From the NCBI GenBank assembly GCA_964451605.1, contig CAYVJA010000014.1, positions 1-52,028 of the forward strand: a DNA stretch of 52,028 nt, written 5' to 3'. The stretch comes from JAQVSH01 sp964451605. GTDB lineage: Bacteria > Bacteroidota > Bacteroidia > Bacteroidales > UBA4181. The stretch's first letter is position 1, and the number at the start of each line of letters is the position of its first letter. This document shows, piece by piece, positions 15,844-23,295 of this stretch. The notes beneath the pieces were generated by a model. The model searched no databases. It was not told the origin of the DNA and worked only from the letters and a program-made list of their open reading frames with translations. The position numbers and the translations under genes are program-made.

Positions 15844-17841
15844 CACCGGATAGAGTGCCGACGGAAAACACAAACTCTGGTATATGGTAAATTCACTCCA
15901 TTGGATAGAGGCCAAATTATCGATGTAACGCCGTTCGCGGGGAAGCGTGGTTACTGAGGGAACTGAGATGCCATTTCCCGAACCTCCGGGACCAAACACC
16001 AGAATCCCTTCGCGCGGCCCCCAACCCATCTTCTTGGTATAGGCCGACTCGCGGTCGTGAGGGTTGTGTACCCGATTCGATCCCAGGCCGGTGATATAAC
16101 ACTTCCCGACGGGGTTCAAACCCAACACATAATCCATTAACTGACTGGCAGCATCGATATACACCTGTTCGCCGGTCAGACCCCAGTAAAGTACACAGGG
16201 ATAGGCATATTGACCTTGCGCCGCATTACTGCCCCACCAGCGAAGGTTCATCGGCGTGCCCACAGGATAGGCATGCTGCTGCATGATCTCAATCTCCTTG
16301 TCGGCTGCACCTTTGAGGGCAGCCGTAAATTTGGCAACCACCTCAGGATCTTTCTGACGCCCGTGATCGGTAAGATAGGAGTAAAAATAGGAGGCCAGCC
16401 AGCTGTTTATGGCAAACCCTTCGGGTGCAGTATTAAAGGTTTCCACATACCGTGCAGCCCCGTCGGCCAGACTCTTAACCAACTGATGATCCTCTTCGCT
16501 TCCGGTAAGCAGATACTTCTGCACGGCATAATAAAGGTGGTGTCCCGGACGAATGGCACTTCCCGCGGCTCGATAGGCCAGATCGGCAGCACGGCGAAAC
16601 CGCTCGGAGCGGTCTGGTGCATAGGGCTTCAGAATCCTGGCCATATGCATAAAGATGCCCGCAGCAAAACTGGCCGAGCGGGGATCCTTTACCTGAGTCC
16701 CAAACTTGTGATCTTCAAAATCGTAAGAGGTGAAGGGAGAATACCCTTTGGTTTCGGTACCCCAATGAATGGCTCCGGTACTGTCTTGCATGAAAAGCCA
16801 AAACATGGCACCCCATTCGGCCTCATCTATGATATCGGGAATGCCGTTTCCCTTGCCGAGAATGCGAAACGTTACATCAAACTTGTCGGGGATATTGAAT
16901 TGATTATCAGTGAAAGATTTAGGAAAAGCCTCATAGGTTGTGAGCAAAGTAGCCGTTACATCCATGTGATAGGTACGACGGTCGGCATCACCCGCATCGT
17001 GGTAACCGCCCCAGGCGGTAAATGTAGGCTCATCGCCTTTCACAACCAGATTGGCCTCTCCAATGGGTGCATCTGTTCTGTAAATGGTGGTGTGACAAGC
17101 CACTTTTCGGATATTCCAGCCGTAGGGTTCCTGAATGGGAATGCCACACCGTTGTTGAAAGAGCGACCGGAAGCTTACATAAGCCAACCGCTTCGAAAAA
17201 TCGGCACCTACCCCGAATGGATAAGAGACGCCAAATCCCTTAACAGAAATCCGGTAGAGCCCCCCTTCGGGCACTCCCGAAAGATCGATACGGTAGACAT
17301 AATCGCCCGACGACTCGTCGTGCCCTCTTTCCGAAAGCACACCCCGGCAAACCACCTCTCCTGAGACGTCGTGATAAACGATGTATTCCGGAAGGTCAAT
17401 ATCCAGACGTCGCACCCCTCCGTTTCCCAGCCAAATAGAGAGATTGGCATATCGAACTTTCGACAGGGCACTATACCCCACCTGATTCACCTTTATCGAC
17501 TCACACAGAATCTTTTTATCATCAAAAACAAAGAGGGTATCGCCATACGGGGTTTCCAGATGGTAACGCTGCCCGTTCTTTAAACCGGGCGTCTGCAGAT
17601 AGATGTGATGATTACACAAATCGGCCTCGGTAACAAACTTGTTGATGGCCTCAACAGGTTTTCCATTCAGGCGCCAAAGCGTTTCATCGGCCGTATTCAC
17701 CTCATCCGCCCAAAGGGTATCACTCGAAAAAAATGCCACCAACACCCGGTTCGAAGCGGTGCGGATCTCTTTTAGGTACGGCTTGGCCAGCAACCCTTGC
17801 GAAAAGAGAAATAAAAGCAAAAAGAAAGATCGGATTTTCAT
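15832..17841 (-). CDS. Secreted glycoside hydrolase family 9 (endoglucanase-type)
   Basis: 669 residues with a signal peptide (about 1-19). An N-terminal region and a CelD_N-like Ig domain (to about 205) precede a GH9 (alpha/alpha)6 barrel. GGYHDAGDADRR (about residue 275) holds the aspartates expected to act as catalytic base. GIPDIIDEAEWG follows, then GSNRVHNPHDRESAY (about 590), equivalent to the family His-Arg loop. The C-terminal IQWSEFTIYQ supplies the probable acid Glu. GH9 enzymes cleave beta-1,4-glucan (cellulose, xyloglucan, mixed-linkage glucan) with inversion; the exact substrate is not predictable. It is located near the histidine kinase on the same strand (48-base gap) but has no SusCD nearby. 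The stop lies in a long palindrome. Confidence 0.9.
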   Translation of the reverse strand: MKIRSFFLLLFLFSQGLLAKPYLKEIRTASNRVLVAFFSSDTLWADEVNTADETLWRLNGKPVEAINKFVTEADLCNHHIYLQTPGLKNGQRYHLETPYGDTLFVFDDKKILCESIKVNQVGYSALSKVRYANLSIWLGNGGVRRLDIDLPEYIVYHDVSGEVVCRGVLSERGHDESSGDYVYRIDLSGVPEGGLYRISVKGFGVSYPFGVGADFSKRLAYVSFRSLFQQRCGIPIQEPYGWNIRKVACHTTIYRTDAPIGEANLVVKGDEPTFTAWGGYHDAGDADRRTYHMDVTATLLTTYEAFPKSFTDNQFNIPDKFDVTFRILGKGNGIPDIIDEAEWGAMFWLFMQDSTGAIHWGTETKGYSPFTSYDFEDHKFGTQVKDPRSASFAAGIFMHMARILKPYAPDRSERFRRAADLAYRAAGSAIRPGHHLYYAVQKYLLTGSEEDHQLVKSLADGAARYVETFNTAPEGFAINSWLASYFYSYLTDHGRQKDPEVVAKFTAALKGAADKEIEIMQQHAYPVGTPMNLRWWGSNAAQGQYAYPCVLYWGLTGEQVYIDAASQLMDYVLGLNPVGKCYITGLGSNRVHNPHDRESAYTKKMGWGPREGILVFGPGGSGNGISVPSVTTLPRERRYIDNLASIQWSEFTIYQSLCFPSALYPVLAR

Positions 17842-17888
17842 AACGCCAAAAACATGATATATCCGTAAAGGTATAAGGGTTTTCTGAA

Positions 17889-20051
17889 TTACGAAACAGA
17901 ACAGGGCAAAGAAAGGAAAAAAGTGGACCCTATTCCCGATTCCGAGACAAAGTGTAACCGGCCTCCCAACGAGGCAGCCAACTCCTTGCAGAGGGCCAAT
18001 CCAAGACCTACACCTTCATATTCAAAAGAAGCTGAGGTTTCCGTTTGATAAAAACGCTCAAAAATATGAACACTTTGCTCTTTAGTAATCCCAATTCCGG
18101 TATCCGAAACAAAAAACTCTAATTCATTTTCCGCATTGCGAAGACCAACTGTTACAGATCCCGCTTTTGTATATTTTATGGCGTTTCCCACCAGATTCGA
18201 AAGAATCCGGTCGAGCCGGACCACATCCGACCGAAGGGTGAGATCGGCCGTTTCAGGACTCACTTCCAGTATGAAGTCAAGCCCCTTCTTCTGCGCAGAA
18301 AGAGAAAACTGCTGGAATATTTGCAATAACAGCTCACTGACCCGAAACTCAGAAACAGAAATCGGCTCTACGCCCGACTCAATCCTCGACAGCTCTACAA
18401 TATTGCTCAGCATGGCCAACAAACGATTGCCACTATGGGCAATATAGCCGGAATACTCCTGCACCTCTGCTTCAGAGAGCCCTCCGGCTCCCAAGAGTTG
18501 GGTGAAGCCCAGAATACAGTTGAGCGGAGTGCGTATCTCATGACTCATATTCGACAAAAAAGCCGCTTTCAGCCTTTCGTTCGACTCGGCCTTCTCCTTT
18601 GCAGCAATCAGCTGCGACTCATACATTTTTTTTGCCGAGATATCGGTGATAATACCACCCAGCGAGATGGCCTTACCCTTATCATCAAAGAGCAATGATC
18701 GGCGGTCTCGAATCCAGACCACCGATTGATCCGGTTTTACAATACGGTATTCTGCTTCCGATTTTCCATACAATTTCAGCGACCAAATGCTGTTAGAGAG
18801 CAAGTACCGATCGTTGTGATGCACCAGCAAATCCCACAAATGCGGATCTTTTTTCAGCTCATCGGCCGACCTTCCGCAGATTCGCTCGAACTCCTCATTC
18901 ACATCAAAGATTTTCGAACCATCGGGCGATGCGGTCCAGACAGCATCATGTAACTCCGAAACTAACTGTTTAAAACGGAGATCCCGCTCTCTCAACCCCT
19001 GCTCAGCCTGTCGTAACTGTTCCTGATAACGCCGAAGCTCTCTTTCCTTCTCGACTGCCATCTTTAAATTGCTGGCTTGTCGATACTTATATATCAGAAG
19101 AAGCGATATAAAACAGACCGAAAAGAAGAGGAATAGCAGCAATGCAGCAATAGCCGATCTGGAATGCAACTTGGCAAGTAAAGCCTGCCGGTCAATATCT
19201 ACAACCAACATCCAGGGCAACGTGGAAACAGGCAGGATATAGGCAATCGAAGGGCGGCCATTGGGGTTGGAACCAACATAATAGCCAGTCGATTTCTGTT
19301 CGGCCATTAATGCAATCCGGTCGGAGGATGAGAGAGGTATCCATGAACGAAACGCATTGCCGGACTCCTTATCGGGGTGATAAAGCATACTCCTCCCCGA
19401 CGATGAAGAGAGAAACAGATAGTGGTCGTAGGGATACCCTTCAATGGGCCGTAAAGCCAACAAAGAGCCAAAATAGAGGTCAGCGTCCACTTTCAAACAC
19501 AATACCGCAATTGTGCTTCCCGATGAATCAAACACCGGCGAGACAAAATCGATATAATTCTTTTGATCGGAGGGAGAAAAATAGAGATCGGAACAGATGG
19601 TTTCTCCGGTTCTCACCGCTTGATCCATCAACCAACTATTCGACAAATCGGCCGAAGCCCCGTTCAGGATTTTGGTCATCAACAAATTCCCATCGGTCGA
19701 AAAGAGCGATACAATATGAAAATCGTGCTCATTCGCAACCTGACGAAGAAATTGATTCAGTGCGGAATCCGCGCTATGCTGCCCATCACGACGAAAATCG
19801 GCAATCATAGTAGCAAGCCGGCTGTTTCGGGCTATCATCTGCACATCACCCATCTGATCTTCATACCAATCGGTTAGTTGCGCCTCTATTGATTCAGCAA
19901 CCACTTTCAGGTCTTGCTCAATGGTTGTACGGATAATTTTTTTCTCACTGAAATAGTACATCGAAAACAAGAGGAGAAAAAGTGCCCCGAGCACAAAAAA
20001 GTAGCTCAGAACCTGCATTCTGCTCATGTGAGAAAAAACGCTAAACCTCAT
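17889..20051 (-). CDS. Membrane sensor histidine kinase (dCache-PAS-HisKA-HATPase)
   Basis: 720 residues. One helix at about 14-32, an extracytoplasmic double-Cache-type sensor region (about 35-300), and a second helix about 302-323. A short coiled coil follows, then a PAS/PAC domain (about 365-475; VWIRDRRSLLFDDKG). The HisKA domain carries the phospho-acceptor in SNMSHEIRTPLN (His504). The HATPase_c N box is NLVGNAIKYTKAG, with G boxes DTGIGIT and GVGLGLALCKELA. No receiver domain is fused and no response regulator lies in the window, so its output is unknown. The Cache domain suggests sensing of a small periplasmic molecule. It could influence the adjacent GH9 gene, but that is only inference from position. 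Confidence 0.92.
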   Translation of the reverse strand: MRFSVFSHMSRMQVLSYFFVLGALFLLLFSMYYFSEKKIIRTTIEQDLKVVAESIEAQLTDWYEDQMGDVQMIARNSRLATMIADFRRDGQHSADSALNQFLRQVANEHDFHIVSLFSTDGNLLMTKILNGASADLSNSWLMDQAVRTGETICSDLYFSPSDQKNYIDFVSPVFDSSGSTIAVLCLKVDADLYFGSLLALRPIEGYPYDHYLFLSSSSGRSMLYHPDKESGNAFRSWIPLSSSDRIALMAEQKSTGYYVGSNPNGRPSIAYILPVSTLPWMLVVDIDRQALLAKLHSRSAIAALLLFLFFSVCFISLLLIYKYRQASNLKMAVEKERELRRYQEQLRQAEQGLRERDLRFKQLVSELHDAVWTASPDGSKIFDVNEEFERICGRSADELKKDPHLWDLLVHHNDRYLLSNSIWSLKLYGKSEAEYRIVKPDQSVVWIRDRRSLLFDDKGKAISLGGIITDISAKKMYESQLIAAKEKAESNERLKAAFLSNMSHEIRTPLNCILGFTQLLGAGGLSEAEVQEYSGYIAHSGNRLLAMLSNIVELSRIESGVEPISVSEFRVSELLLQIFQQFSLSAQKKGLDFILEVSPETADLTLRSDVVRLDRILSNLVGNAIKYTKAGSVTVGLRNAENELEFFVSDTGIGITKEQSVHIFERFYQTETSASFEYEGVGLGLALCKELAASLGGRLHFVSESGIGSTFFLSLPCSVS

Positions 20052-20103
20052 AAGGTAGAGAGATAGAGTAATGCAATCGGAAATAAGTAACGTGCGTGAT
20101 CTT

Positions 20104-20111
20104 CAAATGTA
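20104..20111 (-). promoter_or_regulatory. Candidate -7 box (TACATTTG) for the histidine kinase
   Basis: An exact match to the Bacteroidota -7 consensus TAnnTTTG, about 53 bases upstream of the kinase start. No convincing TTG -33 box at the usual distance was seen, so this is only a candidate. Confidence 0.35.
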
Positions 20112-20218
20112 CAAAAAGAAAATCGAAGTATTTCGCCATCTTTGAAAGAACCTTTTCGATGCGGAATTGTTTAGTAAGTATATTTCCGTCGATATCCTGC
20201 TCTTTGAAAGTACCCTAT

Positions 20219-20337
20219 TCACCATTAACTAACCATTAACCAAAAATAGCGCGAAGCGCAGCACTAGAGCATTAGAGCACTAGAGCACTAGACACTAGAC
20301 ACTAGAGCACTAGAGCACTAGAGCACTAGAGCACTAA
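20219..20337 (+). repeat. Composite intergenic element E8
   Basis: Here the ACCATTAAC module comes first (about 20219-20242), then core GCGCGAAGCGCAGC (about 20249-20262). The longest octamer array in the window follows: ten units, two shortened to seven bases (CACTAGA), 20261-20336. It ends 29 bases before the ferritin start, in an AT-rich AATAATAATAAC stretch. Confidence 0.92.
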
Positions 20338-20365
20338 TAATAATAACTTCTAAAAACCCATCATT

Positions 20366-20860
20366 ATGAAATTAAACAAGAAAGTTGAAGCAGTTCTTAA
20401 CCAACAGATTAACGCCGAATTTTGGTCGGCCTATATGTATCTTTCTATGTCGGCCTATCTCCAGTCGATTTCCATGAACGGCTTCGCTCACTGGATGCGT
20501 CTGCAATTCGAGGAGGAGAAGGCGCATGCTTTAAAGATTTACGATTTTGTTTACAGCCGTGGAGGTGAAGTAAAACTCGCCGCCATCAACGAGGTTCCTA
20601 CCAGCTGGAAGAGTGTTGCCGAGGTGATAAAAGCCACCTACGAGCACGAATGCAAGGTAACTTCCATGATCTATAATTGCTACGAAGTTGCCTCGGCCGA
20701 AAAAGATTACGCTACCATGAGCATGCTGCAGTGGTTTATCGACGAGCAGGTAGAAGAGGAGGAGAATGTTCAGGCTATCCTCGACAAACTTGCGTTGGTG
20801 GGCGAAAGCAAAAATTCGCTCTACTTTCTGGATCGCGAACTGGGCAAACGGAGCGAATAG
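20366..20860 (+). CDS. ftnA: Non-haem ferritin
   Basis: 164 residues, a full-length bacterial ferritin that oxidises Fe(II) and stores iron in a 24-subunit shell in the cytoplasm. The four-helix-bundle ferroxidase ligands are all present: Glu18 (NAEFWSAYMY), Glu51 and His54 (FEEEKAHA), Glu95 (HECKVT), and Glu127 with Gln128 and Glu131 (FIDEQVEEEE). The start at 20366 follows an AT-rich leader that contains the octamer array E8. It is followed after 9 bases by the SIMPL-domain gene and probably co-transcribed with it. Confidence 0.96.
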   Translation: MKLNKKVEAVLNQQINAEFWSAYMYLSMSAYLQSISMNGFAHWMRLQFEEEKAHALKIYDFVYSRGGEVKLAAINEVPTSWKSVAEVIKATYEHECKVTSMIYNCYEVASAEKDYATMSMLQWFIDEQVEEEENVQAILDKLALVGESKNSLYFLDRELGKRSE

Positions 20861-20869
20861 TAAGAAATT

Positions 20870-21622
20870 ATGGAAAACCGCAAGTTGTACATCCTGGCTC
20901 TTGCTGTAGTAACAGGGCTGGTATTGGGTGGCTATTTGGTGGGGCGCTCTCTGGAACGCTTCCGCATGGACGACAGGTATATTGCCGTTAAGGGATTTGC
21001 CGAAAGGGAGGTGAAGGCCGACCTTGCAGTATGGTCTTTAAAGACCGCCGTGGGCAGTAACGACCTGGTTCAGGGAAGCCACGAAATAGAAGCAGCCAGA
21101 GATAAAGTGGTTAAGTTTCTCCTGCAAAACGGTGTGACAGCCGAGGAAATTATCCAGAAAGAGCTGGTTGTACGCGACAAAAAGGCGCAGGAGTATGGCA
21201 CACCCTCTTTGGGCGACGGATTTCGGTTCATCATTGAAAAGACCATTCAGGTTCGCACCACAAATGTGGATAATCTTCAACGGGTGAGCCGGATGACCGA
21301 TGAACTCCTGAGTGCAGGGGTGGTTCTTTCAGCCAATGATTACGGCTCCGGAGGGCTCAAATTTATCTTCACCGGCTTGAATCAGATTAAACCCGAGATG
21401 CTGGCCGAAGCCACAAGAAACGCCAAAGAGGCGGCCGAACAGTTTACTTCAGAAAGCGGCACCCAGCTGGGAACACTTCGAAAAGCAAACCAAGGTCTCT
21501 TCTCGATTGTCGACAGAGACAACTTTTTGGCCGAACAGTCGGGCGGATACGGCTCATCGGGCGGATCCGACCTTTACAAAAACGTTCGGGTAGTGGTTTC
21601 GGTAGAATACTCCGTAAAATAA
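20870..21622 (+). CDS. SIMPL (DUF541) domain protein, membrane-anchored
   Basis: 250 residues. A single N-terminal hydrophobic helix (about 7-26; YILALAVVTGLVLGGYLVG) anchors a periplasmic SIMPL domain (about 38-248; begins IAVKGFAEREVKADLAVWSLK). Homologues such as E. coli YggE have been linked to oxidative-stress tolerance, which would fit its position just after ferritin. The biochemical role of the family is unsettled. A strong intrinsic terminator lies 35 bases downstream. Confidence 0.9.
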   Translation: MENRKLYILALAVVTGLVLGGYLVGRSLERFRMDDRYIAVKGFAEREVKADLAVWSLKTAVGSNDLVQGSHEIEAARDKVVKFLLQNGVTAEEIIQKELVVRDKKAQEYGTPSLGDGFRFIIEKTIQVRTTNVDNLQRVSRMTDELLSAGVVLSANDYGSGGLKFIFTGLNQIKPEMLAEATRNAKEAAEQFTSESGTQLGTLRKANQGLFSIVDRDNFLAEQSGGYGSSGGSDLYKNVRVVVSVEYSVK

Positions 21623-21656
21623 TCTCTATCTCCCCTCCCATTTCGGCATCATGTAA

Positions 21657-21692
21657 AGAGGCCCGGCATTTCTGCCGGGCCTCTCCATTTTT
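21657..21692 (+). terminator. Intrinsic terminator after the ferritin-SIMPL operon
   Basis: A perfect 12-base-pair GC-rich stem (arms 21657-21668 and 21673-21684, four-base loop) is followed by CCATTTTT. It ends the plus-strand transcript and lies between convergent genes, so it may also help stop GH43 transcripts from the other side. Confidence 0.9.
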
Positions 21693-21725
21693 ACCCCGTT
21701 AACCGCCTGCAAATAAACGGCTATG

Positions 21726-22739
21726 CTATTCCCCGGGGGTTAAAACAGGCGTTTCGTACGCATCGTCAATAAACAGCCTCTCCTTGCCGTTTACTTTTCG
21801 GAAACCAAAGGTGCCAATATACATATGGCGGGGATGAATGGATGTCGGGCTGTTATGGGCGTGAAAAACAATCCTTCTCCGCCCTTTTTTATCGGTAAAC
21901 ATGGCACTATGCCCCACCCCGGCCAAACCACCCGGTTTTTGCAGCAGCGGATTTTCCGGGTACTTTGTCCACTCCCCGAAAATCTCGGATGCAGTGGCAC
22001 AACCCACTCCATACAATGGGCTCTCGTAACTGTTGGCCGAATAGGTCATGAAGTAGGTTCCCTTATGCTTCAAAACAAAAGGGCCCTCATTCACCCTGGG
22101 CCACACCTCTTCCCAGGGTTGCGACACATGAATGCAGCGATGAAGCGTTTCGGGAAGAAGGGTGAGCAAATTTTCCGATAGTCGGGCCACCCAAATGTTC
22201 AGACCATCGTTGAATCGGTCGAAAAACAGATAGGCTTTGCCATCGTCGTCGATAAAAAGAGAATTGTCTATACATTTTTCCCCCTCCAGCATAGGCCGCT
22301 GCTCCTCTTGTACAAAGGGACCCAGAGGCGAATCGGAAGTGGCCACACAAATGTGTTCATCGGCCGAGTAATACATATAAAACCTACCCTTAACGCAGTA
22401 GACTTCGGGTGCCCAAAACCAACGATCACCGTACGAGTTATCTTTGTGCAGGGCCAGTTTCGGGGCCAGTGTCCACTCTTTCAGATTTATTGAGGTATAG
22501 ACCTCAATTCCATCGCCGGCGTGAGTGCCATAGGCATAGTACGTTCCCTTATGGAGCAGAATAAAAGGATCGCCCAGGGGGACCCTTTCCGGTTTTCCCG
22601 AAACAACCGGTTGCCCAACAGGGGGTTCAGCAGCGTTTACCAGTAGCCAGGCAGAATGAGTGCCCGAAAGAGGAGAATAGAGAAGGCCTGCAGCAAGCAG
22701 AAGCCGGGAGAAGAACCAGGCGTATTTACCCATTTTCAT
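21726..22739 (-). CDS. Secreted glycoside hydrolase family 43
   Basis: 337 residues from the ATG at 22739, chosen because it gives a standard signal peptide (MKMGKYAWFFSRLLLAAGLL); in-frame alternatives at 22751 (ATG) and 22760 (TTG) are possible. The five-bladed propeller enzyme shows the catalytic trio. The base Asp is in GDPFILLHKG (about residue 41), the pKa-modulating Asp in KCIDNSLFID (about 158), and the acid Glu in RVNEGPFVLKHKG (about 218). GH43 enzymes act on arabinan, xylan side chains or galactan. The start overlaps the end of the thioesterase gene by 14 bases. Confidence 0.88.
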   Translation of the reverse strand: MKMGKYAWFFSRLLLAAGLLYSPLSGTHSAWLLVNAAEPPVGQPVVSGKPERVPLGDPFILLHKGTYYAYGTHAGDGIEVYTSINLKEWTLAPKLALHKDNSYGDRWFWAPEVYCVKGRFYMYYSADEHICVATSDSPLGPFVQEEQRPMLEGEKCIDNSLFIDDDGKAYLFFDRFNDGLNIWVARLSENLLTLLPETLHRCIHVSQPWEEVWPRVNEGPFVLKHKGTYFMTYSANSYESPLYGVGCATASEIFGEWTKYPENPLLQKPGGLAGVGHSAMFTDKKGRRRIVFHAHNSPTSIHPRHMYIGTFGFRKVNGKERLFIDDAYETPVLTPGE

Positions 22740-23148
22740 ATCGTTTATCATGTTTGGCAATGGCCTCCATTACAAAAGCCGGAGGGGCACACGGCTTCCA
22801 ATCGTCGCGTCGTACAAAAGCCAGCTCGGTTTCGGCCCGGTTAATCAGTTCGCCCGCTTCATTGTAGAGCGCGTAGTCGAACCAGATCCGAACCCCTTTA
22901 ACCGCACGCAAAGTGGTTTTAACCGTAAGCAATGCATCGTACCGGGTGGTTTTCAGAAACTGGAACTGCATCCGGGTTACCGGTAACATATAGCCCGCCT
23001 CCTCTACAGAATGATAAGAGATGCCAATGCTTCTGAAAAGCTCCCAACGAGCCGATTCATAATATTTTGCGTAGTTAGAGTGATGAACCGTACCCATCTG
23101 GTCAGTTTCGGGATACATCACTCTGAAGGTATAGGTATGCGTTATCAT
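22726..23148 (-). CDS. Acyl-CoA thioesterase (YbgC/4-hydroxybenzoyl-CoA thioesterase family)
   Basis: 140 residues from the ATG at 23148 (MITHTYTFRVMY), preferred over longer in-frame starts because the hot-dog fold begins here. The catalytic region is VMYPETDQMGTVHHSNYAKYYESAR: the usual Asp of the DxMGhVhHxxY motif is present (ETDQMGTVHHSNY, residues about 14-26). It would hydrolyse acyl-CoA thioesters in the cytoplasm. Its 3' end overlaps the GH43 gene by 14 bases, an odd functional pairing that most likely reflects translational coupling rather than a shared pathway. Confidence 0.9.
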   Translation of the reverse strand: MITHTYTFRVMYPETDQMGTVHHSNYAKYYESARWELFRSIGISYHSVEEAGYMLPVTRMQFQFLKTTRYDALLTVKTTLRAVKGVRIWFDYALYNEAGELINRAETELAFVRRDDWKPCAPPAFVMEAIAKHDKRYENG

Positions 23149-23295
23149 ACAAGTATCTTGGTAAAACAGCCTGCAAGATACATAAAAGGAAGGGTTTGCC
23201 AACCACAGCAAAGAGCGGCCGCGAAGAGCAATATGACCAAAATTTTTGCTTACTTTAGCTGAAGCAGCTACACGCTATCAAAAATCCTTACCCTC

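Larger units (their letters stand above)
20052..20365. other. Long intergenic region between divergent histidine kinase and ferritin genes
   Basis: 314 bases without a gene. The left part (20052-20218) should hold the histidine kinase promoter, including a TAnnTTTG box on the minus strand, and possibly the ferritin promoter (a TATATTTC sequence at 20179-20186 is one mismatch from the -7 consensus). The right part is element E8, which would be transcribed as the ferritin leader. No iron-box-like palindrome was recognised. Confidence 0.7.

Noticed and set aside
16210..17364. A 384-codon open frame on the plus strand
   Set aside because: It lies entirely antisense to the well-supported GH9 gene, and its translation has no recognisable domain; such frames arise from codon bias.
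20261..20336. Tandem octamers considered as a CRISPR array
   Set aside because: Units are only 7-8 bases and directly adjacent, with no unique spacers between them and no cas genes in the window.
23255..23275. Short palindrome TAGCTG-AAG-CAGCTA before the GH78 gene as an operator
   Set aside because: Six-base arms occur easily by chance, and no regulator gene is adjacent.
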